A stretch of 64,000 nucleotides of DNA from Symsagittifera roscoffensis (GCF_963678635.1 NC_087064.1:65899548-65963547), one strand, 5' to 3'; counted from the first letter of the stretch, positions 37,601 to 45,309 are shown. Numbers and translations are program-made. Notes: a model not told the origin generated them from the letters alone.

Positions 37601-39482
37601 TGACAACCTCAAATGGCCAGTTTTGCGGTGGGGGTCTGTTGGGGCTGTCCAGAAGAGCAAACTTGACATCACGGTCCATCTCCAGCAAGTTGAAGTTGTA
37701 GACTTTTAAGTCTTTGTAAGCTGGAGACTGCAGGGCTTGCTCAGAGATCGGAGATATAGAACAAGTTGATGAAAGAGTTTCATCTTTTATGGTGGACAAA
37801 GGTGCCAGTGGCTCTAAGAGCCTTGAGGGTCCAGGTATGGGCGTGTCACGAGTTGATGGTCCAGGGTTGCCAGGCTCAGGAGTAGTGGATGAGGGTGGTG
37901 ACTTTTGGGTCAACTGGTGAAGAAACCCTTGAGCGTCCTGAAGCCAGAAGCCTTGGAGTCCTTGGGAGCAGCCCGCTTTGACATCTGGAAGGTTGAAGTT
38001 GAAGGTTGAAGTCCAGTCCACAGTGCAGTGTGAAGTCCAGTGAAGAAGTTTTTAGAATGAGCAAGGTAGTTTTGAACGGGGTATATATACTATGAACGAT
38101 GCAGGTTGACAGGTACCTGTTAGCAGGTACCTGCCTCGAGTCTAAAATGAGTCTGATTTGAGGCCTTAAAATTGGGCTCATTTTCAGACCTAAAAATTTT
38201 CAAACCTCTAGTACTTTCACACCTCTACTAAAAATGGACCGGTGCCAAAGGCGCCCTTTGAAAAAACCAAAGAGTTGACCCTTTGGGTTGCGTTGGTGTC
38301 AAATTCCTTCGTTTTTTTTGAGCATTTGTTTCAAATGTAACATAGTTGCTTGTCATTTTTGCTAATTGTTGAGCATCATGCTGTCTTATCCATATATTTG
38401 TTGCATCTCAAGTGGTGCGAATCTCAGCTTCGTCTCTGCGTAGACTTTTGAAATACTCTATGTGAGTTGCAAAATAACATGTTGTTTTATTCCGTATTTC
38501 TGTTATGAAATTTCTCTTTTTTGTAACTTCGATTCAGAATAACTTCTGAGTAATCGCATATGCATATCATCGGTTAATTTTTCCAAATGCATACACGATT
38601 TCAAATTGATAGCTTCTTCACAGACATCGTAATAAAATTTAACCTATAACTGCAGCTAGATTTCGATTATAAATACACTCATTAAAAACACTGCTGCTAA
38701 AGTATTCATTTCAAAGAGGAAATAAACAATGAAAAAAAAATTGAACAAAATATTTGTAGATTAACTTCACTTTGAAGAACTTGTCTTTTGGAGTCTCTAA
38801 CTGTTTATTTTTTTTTCGATTTCAGTCGATCGCTCCGGCCAACAGACGTGCAGCACGCGTGCTCATTATCCACCTGAAGAAGATAGCCGCTTATGCTCAA
38901 TTCAACAACATGAACTCACACAACCTCGGAATCGTATTCGGTCCCAACATCATTCGGAAAACAAAAACTGAGAGCGCAGCCCCGGTCGCCCCGCAACACA
39001 TGGTATCCGCCCGCGACAGCAGAGATCACACCGACTTACTAAAAACAGTCATGGTGTTTATGATCGACAACTACGAACAAGTTTTCGAAAGCGAAGCCCT
39101 GAGCAGTTCATTCTCCAAAAGCACGACAAGCTCTTTTAGCAGCGGACATGTAAGTAACGAACCATCGTCACAGCGAGCAAGCCAACTGAGTCACGGATCC
39201 GACGGTCAATATGTCGAGTTGGACCCGCTTCAAGCGATGGCAATCAAACGAGGATCCGAGTTTTCGACCGACATTCACTCGGCTTCATCTACCGAACACT
39301 TTCCGCCGATTGACGACTCACCAAGCACGAGTCGAAGTCGAACGCCGGCGCCAGCGGTGGCCCATTCGGACGCGAACCTGACAGGTCCGACGTCAACCAG
39401 GACTCGTAACTATGACACTCACTATCCTCTTCAGTCTGTTGGAAACATGAGCAAAACTTCGTCGAACTATGAACTGAGATAA
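7268..39482 (+). CDS. ARHGAP45-like: F-BAR / C1 / RhoGAP protein, ARHGAP29-ARHGAP45-GMIP family (13 exons seen, first exon missing)
   Basis: Likely a GTPase-activating protein for Rho-family GTPases acting at curved or protrusive membrane. I joined the exons by GT/AG junctions and phase: 7268-7606, 8189-8382, 13243-13420, 14727-14839, 18676-18857, 19678-19791, 28363-28471, 28937-29077, 30513-30724, 31440-31601, 32250-32421, 34076-34273, 38826-39482. Phases agree at all twelve junctions, giving about 922 residues; human ARHGAP45 is somewhat over 1,100. Numbered from the first full codon: acidic N-terminal stretch; F-BAR about 85-405; C1 about 516-566; RhoGAP about 582-770 with arginine finger GIYR (R617) and NLGIVFGP (737-744); then a Ser/Thr-rich tail ending YELR. 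The first exon opens on a split codon, so an upstream exon is expected unless translation starts at the in-frame ATG at 7351. Family identity rests on domain order and motifs seen by eye; which paralogue it matches is not resolved. Confidence 0.93.
8189..8382 (+). CDS. RhoGAP gene, F-BAR exon
   Basis: Acceptor AATTTAG ends at 8188; donor GTCAGC at 8383. Phase joins exactly with the previous exon. The peptide begins SIAFLNLSSAMKHFHTAVAD and continues as charged amphipathic helix through VEEEMIQYNRNSTDKQQLEL. It is strikingly GC-rich compared with the flanking intron DNA. Confidence 0.9.
9656..10069. mobile_element. Miniature inverted-repeat element with palindromic sub-repeats
   Basis: A perfect 24-bp terminal inverted repeat starts ATCATTACGAGGCCAAACTG at 9656, with its complement ending at 10069. 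The inside is built from short units such as GCGGAATCCGCAACA and GTGGAATCCACAAAC, each itself an inverted repeat. It has no transposase and lies in the 4.86 kb intron between exons 8189-8382 and 13243-13420. The superfamily is not recognised. Confidence 0.85.
12577..12850 (-). mobile_element. hAT-type miniature element, diverged
   Basis: Contains GAGGGGGAGCCCACGCC near one side and CAAGAAAATCCTAAATCACC near the other, the same order on the opposite strand as the copy at 27756-28147. Sequence is eroded but collinear. Confidence 0.55.
13243..13420 (+). CDS. RhoGAP gene, F-BAR exon
   Basis: Acceptor GTTTCAG ends at 13242; donor GTGAGT at 13421. The peptide starts AIDLMFRHFVNKC and includes KKLFEQTKQMKNAMYEILQM. 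A near-identical copy of the acceptor and first exon bases lies 59 nt upstream (AG at 13182-13183); using it would break the frame. Confidence 0.9.
13547..13833 (+). mobile_element. Small element with CAGGGCAGCGGCG and CCGCTACTG ends
   Basis: Starts CAGGGCAGCGGCGTGCGCAG and ends CTACCCGCTACTG, giving short imperfect inverted ends of hAT-like appearance. Internal text resembles the neighbouring hAT-type miniature elements (bits such as CTGTAAGAACCTTAG and AACAGGCCAAAAAAGG). No clear target-site duplication. Confidence 0.45.
13837..14345 (+). mobile_element. hAT-type miniature element
   Basis: Begins CAGGAGCAGATTAACGATTT followed by CTCGAGAGGGCGAGGCGG, then the family blocks GGTCAAAAAAGCG, TTGGCGCGTTTCCC and two variants of GTCAGCCAAAAATGG. 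The right end is degenerate. It lies in the intron between exons 13243-13420 and 14727-14839. Confidence 0.6.
14727..14839 (+). CDS. RhoGAP gene, F-BAR exon
   Basis: Acceptor GCTGTAG ends at 14726; donor GTAAAA at 14840. Completes the split Lys codon from the previous exon. The peptide KVSLEYEYAKNLYKMGMEQT has the residues typical of the F-BAR core helix where ARHGAP29/45 proteins carry a similar YAK segment. Confidence 0.9.
15700..16275. mobile_element. Mariner-type inverted-repeat element, truncated at right
   Basis: The left end TAGTGCTGATTTAAGTTAAC is preceded by TA. The internal text AACGCATTTTTCTCAATTTG and its reverse-strand counterpart near 16230-16270 show fold-back structure, as in the intact copy at 34556-35371. 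The outer right terminus is missing where a hAT-type fragment begins. Confidence 0.6.
16300..16620 (-). mobile_element. hAT-type miniature element
   Basis: Ends CTCGAGAAAATCCTAGATCC GCCCCTG at 16620, the complement of the family left end, and contains TTTTTGGCCGACCGACTCTA and GGGGAGCGCGCGCC. Same element as at 27756-28147, on the other strand. Confidence 0.65.
18082..18236. repeat. Inverted repeat with 47-bp arms
   Basis: The left arm AGTCCATTTTAGAGCGAGCA pairs with the right arm TGCTCTGAAATGGACT; both share GCCAGTGAGCCAC inside. The spacer is about 60 nt. Probably a tiny non-autonomous element; family unknown. The rest of the 14840-18675 intron shows nothing else coding. Confidence 0.7.
18676..18857 (+). 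CDS. RhoGAP gene, F-BAR exon
   Basis: Acceptor TTTTAG ends at 18675; donor GTGAGC at 18858. The peptide opens NLSANEKDFAVNLQGTCEKL and contains the FVDPL motif followed by long Arg/Lys/Glu-rich helix, a pattern common in F-BAR domains where the basic helix contacts membrane. Confidence 0.92.
19678..19791 (+). CDS. RhoGAP gene, F-BAR exon
   Basis: Acceptor TTATAG ends at 19677; donor GTAAGA at 19792. The peptide is KETYNKYYSASLAYEKEVGR then a basic/acidic helix ending AKNR. The following intron is 8.57 kb, the longest in the gene, and holds the tandem duplication. Confidence 0.92.
19792..21060. other. Intron segment before the tandem duplication
   Basis: Contains a pyrimidine-rich CCCCTCCCCT tract at 19833-19873, the fragment GACTGCTCCTATGTCAGAG of a dispersed repeat at about 19991, and the mariner-type element at 20138-20630. 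No coding sequence. Confidence 0.5.
20138..20630. mobile_element. Mariner-type inverted-repeat element (493 bp)
   Basis: The left end CAGTGCTGATTTAAACTATC is preceded by TA. The right end, read on the minus strand, is CAGTGACAATTTAAATTAAC followed by CGGAC. TIRs with a CAGTG start and TA flank are typical of Tc1/mariner-derived miniature elements. No transposase. Confidence 0.65.
21061..23871 (+). repeat. 2.8 kb tandem duplication, unit 1
   Basis: Starts ATGCAGTGCAAAAAGGG; the identical start recurs at 23872. The constant offset is 2,811, rising to 2,813 after a poly-T length change. About six substitutions were spotted by eye, so the two units are well above 99% identical. The unit is non-coding, sits inside the 8.57 kb intron and carries fragments of dispersed repeat families, the left arm of an ATCGATTATA-type fold-back element and a G-rich minisatellite. 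Confidence 0.95.
23587..23690 (+). repeat. G-rich minisatellite, unit 1 copy
   Basis: Repeats of GGGGTAAACTGGRGAGGGG with many runs of three or more G. A second copy is at about 26398-26503. It is the loop of the same fold-back element family as at 3256-4360, where it appears on the other strand. Confidence 0.7.
23872..26685 (+). repeat. 2.8 kb tandem duplication, unit 2
   Basis: Direct repeat of unit 1. Both units end GATTGAAAAAA, after which unit 2 continues TTGTGTAACTGCC. A run of A at all three junctions (CAAAAATGCAG, GAAAAAATGCAG, GAAAAAATTGTG) provides short homology. The right arm of the fold-back element whose left arm lies inside the unit follows at about 26820-26930, outside the duplication. 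Confidence 0.95.
27756..28147 (+). mobile_element. hAT-type miniature element, best-preserved copy
   Basis: Left end CAGGGGTGGATCTAGGATTT; right end CTAAATCCGCCCCTG. The 8 bp before (TTTTGATA) and after (TTTTCATA) differ at one base, a good candidate for the 8-bp target duplication of hAT elements. The inside is non-coding, with long G runs. It lies 215 nt upstream of the exon at 28363. Confidence 0.8.
28363..28471 (+). CDS. RhoGAP gene, F-BAR exon
   Basis: Acceptor TTATTAG ends at 28362; donor GTCACA at 28472 is weak but required for phase. It encodes AWTEYRIARDEQKKAWSELC and so on. The first base completes the Arg codon split across the 8.57 kb intron, which supports this distant pairing. 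Confidence 0.88.
28771..28888 (+). repeat. Minisatellite of CTTGGGCTAATTGTAAT-like units
   Basis: About six or seven imperfect units of 17-19 bp ending just before the polypyrimidine region and acceptor of exon 28937. Otherwise this intron is plain AT-rich DNA. Confidence 0.8.
28937..29077 (+). CDS. RhoGAP gene, end of F-BAR
   Basis: Acceptor TTGCAG ends at 28936; donor GTCAGT at 29078. Exactly 47 codons, phase 0 to 0, beginning AERKLQSALGHLFRNFTTGL. Probably the last F-BAR helix. Confidence 0.88.
29078..30512. other. Intron with short dispersed repeats
   Basis: No gene seen. The motif TGCTCGCTCATTTT occurs at about 29649 and 29846 and a related CCTGCTCGCTCGCTCG at about 33951, each followed by similar text, so a small dispersed family is likely. 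An open frame at 29333-29692 has no coding character. Confidence 0.5.
30513..30724 (+). CDS. RhoGAP gene, linker to C1 domain
   Basis: Acceptor TTTTCAG ends at 30512; donor GTAAGC at 30725. The peptide starts DILYQDAEIEGSTKDQEQEF, is hydrophilic and probably flexible, and ends HTWEKMVPDDT. That His is the likely first zinc ligand of the C1 domain continued in the next exon. Confidence 0.88.
31440..31601 (+). CDS. RhoGAP gene, C1 zinc-finger exon
   Basis: Acceptor CTTCAG ends at 31439; donor GTGAGT at 31602. It encodes SKCFECHEYVYEGSLCTKC followed by GYVMHSEHKEFPLKYPHC. Ligand spacing C-x2-C-x9-C-x2-C-x4-H fits the atypical C1 domain of this family. The next ligand, normally Cys, reads His (H556), and the last spacer is two residues longer than usual. 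An atypical C1 of this kind would not be expected to bind phorbol ester. Confidence 0.88.
31998..32200 (+). mobile_element. hAT-type miniature element, short
   Basis: Starts TTAGGGGCGGATCTGGGATT and ends CACTAAATCCTCCCTGG, with AGGTCGACCAAATTGATTTT in between as in other family members. It ends about 50 nt before the catalytic RhoGAP exon at 32250. Confidence 0.65.
32250..32421 (+). CDS. RhoGAP gene, first catalytic exon with arginine finger
   Basis: Acceptor TTTTAAG ends at 32249; donor GTAAGA at 32422. The peptide contains LSHFLAIVEDRF and DIGIYRQEGVRKKAAQLCEK. GIYR corresponds to the arginine finger of RhoGAP domains, so catalytic activity is plausible. Phase 0 at its end matches the next exon. 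Confidence 0.93.
32951..33050 (+). repeat. Short tandem repeat, TTACGAGAAGAGTCGT-like units
   Basis: Three imperfect units of about 33-40 bp, with ATTTTACGAGAAGAGTCGTT as the clearest. Intronic; the rest of 32422-34075 shows no gene. Confidence 0.7.
34076..34273 (+). CDS. RhoGAP gene, middle catalytic exon
   Basis: Acceptor TTTTCAG ends at 34075; donor GTGGGA at 34274. It begins VTADDISDHKVIGMVIKHYI and includes IPKSLL, matching the LK-x-FLREL-x-PL region of RhoGAP domains in altered form, then a variable loop and VLPGVIYNLQ. Exactly 66 codons, phase 0 to 0. Confidence 0.92.
34556..35371. mobile_element. Mariner-type fold-back element (816 bp), intact ends
   Basis: Left end TAGTGCTGATTTAAATTAAC is preceded by TA; right end TTGAAATCAGCACTG is followed by TA. 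The arms are inverted copies well beyond the termini: AACGCGTTTTTCTC and AACAAAAGTGGCTTGGAATT on the left recur inverted near 35260-35320. No transposase. TA flanks and a CAGTG-like end fit Tc1/mariner. Confidence 0.75.
36302..38312 (-). mobile_element. hAT transposon relic, likely source family of the miniature elements
   Basis: Left end CAGGCGCGGATCTAGGATTT at 36302 matches the CAGGGGTGGATCTAGG end of the miniature copies. The right side at 38215-38312 carries AAAAATGGACCGGTGCC, GGCGCC and TTGACCCTTTGGGTTG, matching the right part of 27756-28147; its outermost end is lost. Between them lies a broken transposase on the minus strand. It sits in the intron between RhoGAP exons 34076-34273 and 38826-39482. 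Confidence 0.8.
36496..38021 (-). pseudogene. hAT transposase pseudogene (TTF-type finger / ZMYM1-like)
   Basis: Read on the minus strand. A Pro/Ser-rich start is followed by NWPFEVVTKQERTKKRSLGP, an in-frame TAA (37560-37562), then YSKIQEGLFCRFCLCFADIE, the TTF-type zinc-finger region. GTRCVERHDALVTF and LPAVKATLEDISNW follow, matching the second half of hAT transposases. After a frameshift near 37161 comes EFIIALMSMKHVLAAAKTTS, and after more shifts the C-terminal AERSFFSMKLLKNYLRS, the hAT dimerisation signature. The stretch between the finger and GTRC is much too short, so the first part of the catalytic domain is deleted. Not functional: at least one stop, several frameshifts and an internal deletion. 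No ATG at the apparent start. Confidence 0.85.
38826..39482 (+). CDS. RhoGAP gene, last exon: end of GAP domain and Ser/Thr-rich tail
   Basis: Acceptor GATTTCAG ends at 38825; stop TAA at 39480-39482. It opens SIAPANRRAARVLIIHLKKI and carries NNMNSHNLGIVFGPNII. The conserved Asn of the GAP core is present, and the usual NKM reads NNM. After about residue 770 the tail is rich in Ser and Thr with no domain I recognise, ending SKTSSNYELR. Confidence 0.95.
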   Translation, partial: SIAPANRRAARVLIIHLKKIAAYAQFNNMNSHNLGIVFGPNIIRKTKTESAAPVAPQHMVSARDSRDHTDLLKTVMVFMIDNYEQVFESEALSSSFSKSTTSSFSSGHVSNEPSSQRASQLSHGSDGQYVELDPLQAMAIKRGSEFSTDIHSASSTEHFPPIDDSPSTSRSRTPAPAVAHSDANLTGPTSTRTRNYDTHYPLQSVGNMSKTSSNYELR

Positions 39483-42110
39483 AAATTTGATATGTCAATC
39501 TTAATTTTGCGGTCATTGTCCATTACTGCTGGTATTATTTTACAGATTAGAGCCCTAAAAAGCCTTTAAAGGACAATGCTCATTTTAAATCATATCTTTT
39601 CTCATAAATTGTTGGGTTTTCTTGATGTCTTACAATTTTCAATTCATTTTCATTCTCTACTCTCAGAATTACCAATTTTCAGATATTTTGCTTTTTCCTC
39701 AAAGTTTATAGGAGGAGAACTTGTTAATTTAAGACAGATGAGAATTTTTTTTACAGTTTTCTGAACTTACAAATTAGGTAAGAACTGTAATTGATTCAGT
39801 AAATGCGGTGAAAAAGTTTGCGACATCTGAAGCATTTTTTGAGACTCAAATCTCACTCTTACAAGATCTGTTCATTTTATATTTAAAACTTTGCGTTGTG
39901 AGATTTTTTTTCGTGTTGTGATTGAAATATCTGGCGATTGTGATTGAAATATTGCCCCCTGAAAATATTGATGCCCCCTCAATAAATCTCGGCTTTGCTA
40001 AAGTTACAATTAGTTGAAATCAGTATCAATTGAATAAGACAGTTGAAACGAGGTTGATAAGGAATGATAATGTGTGATTCATGTCCAGTGATTGACAACA
40101 CATTTCTTACAAGAGCCAATCCTCATATGTGCAAGCCATCTATGGGCTTATATCCCAAATCCAAGCTATCGAGGGCAAAGTGTTATTTCAAGACAAAAAG
40201 TGATGCTTTCGAATTGGCAAAAAACAGAGGGACTTTATTGTAATCTTGCCACCCACTTTGACATAGATCAGATCCGTAATTAATTGATGTTTGACTACAT
40301 GATTGTAGTATACGTAACAATAGAATCAATTTTCCTACTTCACATTGCAAAGCTTACTGATTTAAAAGAAAACGCGGACGATGTCTGACCGTAAAATCGG
40401 TTCTCAAAGACATCCTTTCAGTCGAAAATAAATATAACTCATAAAGCTAAAAAATGATCTTATCACAATAAAACTCTGCATTGCCCAATTTTCTTGTTAG
40501 TTTCGCTATAAAAAAATTTCTGTTTAAAAGATTGATGAAAATCATTTTTTTTAGTTAACTGAAAAAAAACAACCTTGAAAAGGGGGAAAATGAAATATGA
40601 AGAAGGAACAAAAAAGACGACACAAAAAAGCTTCCTTGTTTTTTTTCGTATATTAGTTTAAAAAATCTGGATCGTTAAAAATGACGTTAAGACGTTAAAA
40701 ATGACATTGACAATTGAATACGTCGTTATAAGAAATAAAAATTATACGATAACATCGAAAGATTGAACAAAAATTAGCAAGAATTATGGATTTGCCCGCC
40801 TGCTAAACTCCTTATGGATTTGCCCGCTTACTATTTTCGATAAACCAGTGCATTAGGTAAAATGCATTTCCCAATTTTTTCAAAAGAGTTTTCATATTTA
40901 AGATTTACAAAAAGAAAAACTAACAGCGGGAAATTTTTTGCAACAAAAACTTTGTCTACAATACGTGAGCTATTTCTACCTGAAAAAGTTATTGAATATT
41001 ATTTTAAAAAAACAATGATAACTGTTTTTCATAACTCAGTTCCTAAAAACTCGATTCATACGAAATTTATTCTAGCTCGTAAGCCACTGCGAACTATTTT
41101 AAATTAAAAACTACCGTAAACACTACGGTAAAGGTAAAATTTGGTGATAAAGTCTTACGGGGCTACAACAAATTCCTACTGGGAGTGTACAAGCCGTTCA
41201 AAATGTTAATGATGCGTCTTTAATTTTGCGGGTAAAAAACATGGGTATTTTGAACTCTAAAATGCAAGATATCAAATTTTGTATCGCCATAATTATCCGA
41301 GAATGAAATCATTAATAAAATAGAAAGGAAAAAATTTAATCAGACTTAACAAAAACTACGAATCATGCGAATGTACTTTTTCTGAAAAAAAAAAACTGAA
41401 ACCAATTTACTAAGCTTTCATTGCTGGTTCGTTGTTTAGTAAACTATCCTAAGTTATAAGTCTCACCTTATTTCGTCAAGTTTCTTGACAATAATAATAG
41501 TTTAAAAATTTAGTTAAGAAAAAGTATAAAATTATATAATGGATAGTAAAATATAAATGATTTAAACAATTAATGAACAACTGTCTTTAGTACCAATAGG
41601 GATGGGGTCAAAACCCCGTTTTTACATTTAAACTGACACTTCCTTTGCCTGTAGTCCGCGTCTAGATTGCTGATTGATCTGTCCACCTAATTCTTCTCAG
41701 AGTATTGGGTCATCAGTTCGTCTGGATCCGTGCTGCTGTTTTTTTTCGGGAACTTATAAAAGCCCTGAGATCGTATCTTAATAAATTTATAAAATAAAAA
41801 GAAACAAAATAAAGGAATAAAATCATTCCGGAAAGTGTTAACTCCACTGAGGGAGTTAAAATGAGAGTGGTAAAAAAAATTATGAAGATTTTAGACAGGT
41901 TCAATTTAAGGCAAGAATGCTTCAAAGTACCTTAATCTAATTCTAATCTTCATAGACTTTGTTTTATTGAATATATCTCTTCTTCCAGGTGTTTGGAAAC
42001 TTTTAGTTGCCTCATCTTTGAAGTTTTTTAATTAAAAAGCGGTCAATCTTTCAGTTTATTAATTTGCAGAAGTTTTTTCTATTTGTGTCTTTGTTAGGCT
42101 CCAAAAGACC
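39483..42110. other. Intergenic AT-rich DNA, no feature seen
   Basis: Apart from possible polyadenylation signals near 39981 and 40426, I see no gene, repeat array or recognisable element here. Short open frames in it have no family resemblance and biased, AT-driven composition. Confidence 0.5.
39981..39986 (+). terminator. Candidate polyadenylation signal AATAAA of the RhoGAP gene
   Basis: First clean AATAAA after the stop, about 500 nt into the 3' region. Another lies near 40426-40431. Transcript evidence would be needed to choose between them. Confidence 0.4.
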
Positions 42111-43293
42111 GTGTGCTTATTGCTCTAATGTCTGCTTTTCAAAGCAGAACATTTTAAACGGTCAGCCTTTATGACGACACACTTTTTTTTTAATATCCGA
42201 CAAAAAACATGTGAAAAAATATTGAATATTTTAAAAGAAATTCAACTTTGACAGAATGAGAAAAACTGGACTAGTATTTAAATGGTTGACAAGTTAAAAG
42301 TGGAAAGGAGTCCACTCTAATCTTATGTAAACAACTAAATCGAAAGTATTTTATGTCCGTGTAGTATTTGCAATACTACAATTCGCCGCTTTCTTAGATA
42401 AACAGTTGGTTGATACTTACACTTACAGTGGGATCAAACTATGTTTATACATCGTGAAAAAGGGTTAGGTTAACTAATTCAAAAAGACAATATAGTTTAA
42501 AGTGAAACGAAAACGTTAAAGATGAATTCAATGTCTTGATTTTGGTAGTACTCATCATCATCGAATCCAGGTTGAAATTGTGTTGCGAGTTGATAGATTG
42601 GGTTTTGCTTGTCAAAACTGAGGTGAAACCATGCTAGCTTCTTGTTCTGATTATGTTTTTGTGTACTATAACTGAGTGTTTTACAGTTACCGGTTCAAAC
42701 TCTTGTCAAACATCCTGTCACATTTCTATTTTTTGTTTATTGCAGAAGATGATTATGTGAACTTTTTGTGTCATACACAAGCTAAGTAGGGTTGATTTTT
42801 GTGTCCTACTCAAATCAAATAGTTTCAACCGACCACTCCCAATTCGTCCAGTTTATCAAATAAGACGGTTGACTCACTGAATCAGTCAATTCTTTAACTA
42901 AACTGTTCCAGGTAAATTTTCATTTTTTGCCGTTCATTTTGGACGTCATTCTGGTCGAAGGCCACATACTCCCCGGACAGCCTGGTCAGTGTTCTCATTG
43001 AGTTTCCAGAAGTTCATTAAAATATTACAGTGTCATCAAACAGAATTTACAAAATGTAGGAAAAAAAATTTATCCGCATCATATCGACTCACTGCAAGCA
43101 TAAAAATGCATTTTGGACGCCATTCTGGTCAAGTGTCACATTCAAACTCAGTAAACGCAAATTCAACTCTGAATTAGCTTCCTCTAGAGTGATTTGCGGA
43201 TTTGGATGAAGAGAATTGGCGGCATCGAGAACATAACTAGGCTCACCTCTGACTGTTCTAACAATGTCTGTTCAACTCTGACTGTTCTAACAA

Positions 43294-43517
43294 AGATCTG
43301 CGCTTGAAGGAAACAGCGCAGATCTTAGTTGGGATAATATAGATAGGTCAAACAACCAAACACAACTGTTAACACTAGAGGCAATACATATCAGGAAAGA
43401 GAAACTGGGCTTGAACACGCGCGATGAGTTTGAGAGAAGGGAGTTAACACTGAAAAATAAGGCCCAAAATATTTTCTGTTTTTCATTTAAAACGTACATG
43501 TCTAAATCAAAAATATG
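43294..43517 (+). pseudogene. Retroelement fragment, GIY-YIG-type C-terminal region (copy A)
   Basis: Open frame reading LSWDNIDRSNNQTQLL, then LEAIHIRKEKLGLNTRDEF and RRELTLK. The pattern LEAxxIRxxKxxLNTRDE with RELTLK is one I know from C-terminal regions of Penelope-like or related invertebrate retroelements carrying a GIY-YIG endonuclease; this is recalled resemblance, not a search. The reverse transcriptase part is absent. The minus-strand frame over the same bases is a shadow. Confidence 0.5.
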
Positions 43518-43965
43518 ACTCAAAAACTTCTAAACAAAAAATTTAAAAATGTTTAATTAATTTTTGAGGATAAAAATATTTCGAAATGAATAGTAATTTT
43601 TGAAGTCAACTGTGATTAGCTAATTTTTTAATATGATGGTTTAGAACCAAAATGTATTTGGAATATTGTAAAAAACATTTGTAAATTGATGTTTTATGGT
43701 CATTTAGATTTGTTTATTCTAAAAGTCCTGAAGAGCATCCTTCTCCTTGTTCTTAGCGGCGTAGCAGCTTCAACACTACCAGAATATCTCGGTTATTGAT
43801 GTTTACACATCATCGGTTTTTTTCCGCATTTAAGATGATACCAGTTTCGCCAACTCTTGCGTTTGACCCCCTGTGATCTATGTGTTATTTTCCTGTGGCA
43901 TCATGGGCAGAAACTGTTTTTGTCGTTCATTGGTGGTATCTCCGTTCCGACCGGTATATCTTGTC

Positions 43966-44310
43966 TTAGAGCAAACTCGTACTCTTCCAGCCATATGTTA
44001 GTCTTACAGAGAGGACTGAAAAGACAAACAACAAAAAATAGTCCTTTTGAAGCTGCCACTCCATACTCCACTCGTGGCTAGCTTGCAGACATTTAGAACC
44101 TTCGGCCAGGGGTCTGTCAGCATTCTGTCGTTTTGGTTCGATCGACACCTCGTGACATACCGGCGTCATCAAGCTTGCAAAAAGGTCTCTTATCTCATTA
44201 CGACGCACAATTTGAACCCTCATTTTGGGAATGACAACGCGTGGCACGAAGCGTCGAACGGCTGGTGAGAAGCGCGAAGCTAAACGAAGAAATTCTAAAC
44301 AGGTACGCAA
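43966..44310 (-). pseudogene. Minus-strand retroelement-type ORF fragment (copy A)
   Basis: Reads RRNEIRDLFASLMTPVCHEV followed by SIEPKRQNADRPL. Its upstream half is replaced by the deletion junction at about 44238, so the first residues of this open frame are fused from the opposite strand of the retrotransposon ORF1. Compare the longer version at 50438-50923. Confidence 0.5.
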
Positions 44311-45309
44311 ACTTGAGTCCTAAACGGCGTCTCAAAAGTCCTAAATCTCAAAACTTGAGTCCTAAATCTCAAAAGGCGTGCTCATCGAGTCTCAACATAA
44401 CAGCAGCTCATCGAGTGTCCAAACATAACACCCGAAATCGGGTCAAGTCAGTCAGAAAATACTGAAAAATGAAAGCTCTTTCGACTGCTTTTACTGTGGT
44501 TGTCGAATGCACCTGAATGAAGACTGCGCTGATCTCAGTGAGGCTGCTGTCAATGGAGTACCAGCCTTAGAAAAAATGCTCTTATGATATGCAACAATTG
44601 CGTCAAAGAAAAACGTCAAGATAATTTGACCCAAGCTGCCCATGAAACTACAACCTCAAAAGAACTTCGAGAAACTCAAATGAAAACCCTAGAAAACGAA
44701 ATGACTGACCTGAAGAAAACAGTGACCGAAATCAAAACGCTGCTAACCACAAAACAACCTGATTCAGATTATCCAACCCAACCTAGCTTGATTGCCAGTC
44801 GCCAAAAACTGTCACCGAAACCCGCCGAGGAACTCGATGGCATTTGCACACGAGGAATCCCTGAATCAACAGAGAAGGAAGCAAGATTGCGCCAAGAACA
44901 CGATCTCCGCGAAGTTCAAAAAGTGTTGACCCATATGGATGTCAATGCCTCAATTGGCGATGTCATACGCCCAGGTCGATATGACGAGAACAATACAAGA
45001 ACAATCCTATTAAAAGTGCCCATTGCATACCAACGACAAATGATATTGCTATCTGCGAGGAAACTGAAAAACTCCCCTCAACCAATTTTCTTCTGCCGAC
45101 AACTGACGAAGGAAGAAGCTGATCAAGAAAACTTTGCTCTCGTCAGAAGAAGGCAACTTATCATTGTCAAATCTGTAGACAGAAAAGACATAAGAATCCA
45201 CGATGCAACTTTTTATATTCAGAAAAGTGGAAAAGGGATAAAAAAGAAACTCCCATATTCCGAAGCACCCAATTGTTTAGCAGCGACGATAAATATCTTT
45301 GTTTACTAG
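44237..45309 (+). pseudogene. Non-LTR retrotransposon ORF1, copy A (broken, 5'-truncated)
   Basis: RNA-binding protein of the retrotransposon. It keeps part of the basic region, half of a PHD-like finger (FDCFYCGCRMH), a frameshift at about 44573 before ICNNC, a coiled-coil stretch (LENEMTDLKKTVTEIKTLL) and an RRM-like C-terminal domain with GDVIRPGRYDENNTRTILLK and VRRRQL. The last open segment runs 44584-45309 and ends in TAG, after which ORF2 continues in the same frame. The 5' part is lost in the 524-bp deletion. Confidence 0.75.

Noticed and set aside
43287-43523. 78-codon minus-strand ORF, repeated at 48752-48988
   Set aside because: It is the exact antisense of the retroelement fragment with LNTRDE and RELTLK, which carries the recognisable motif.
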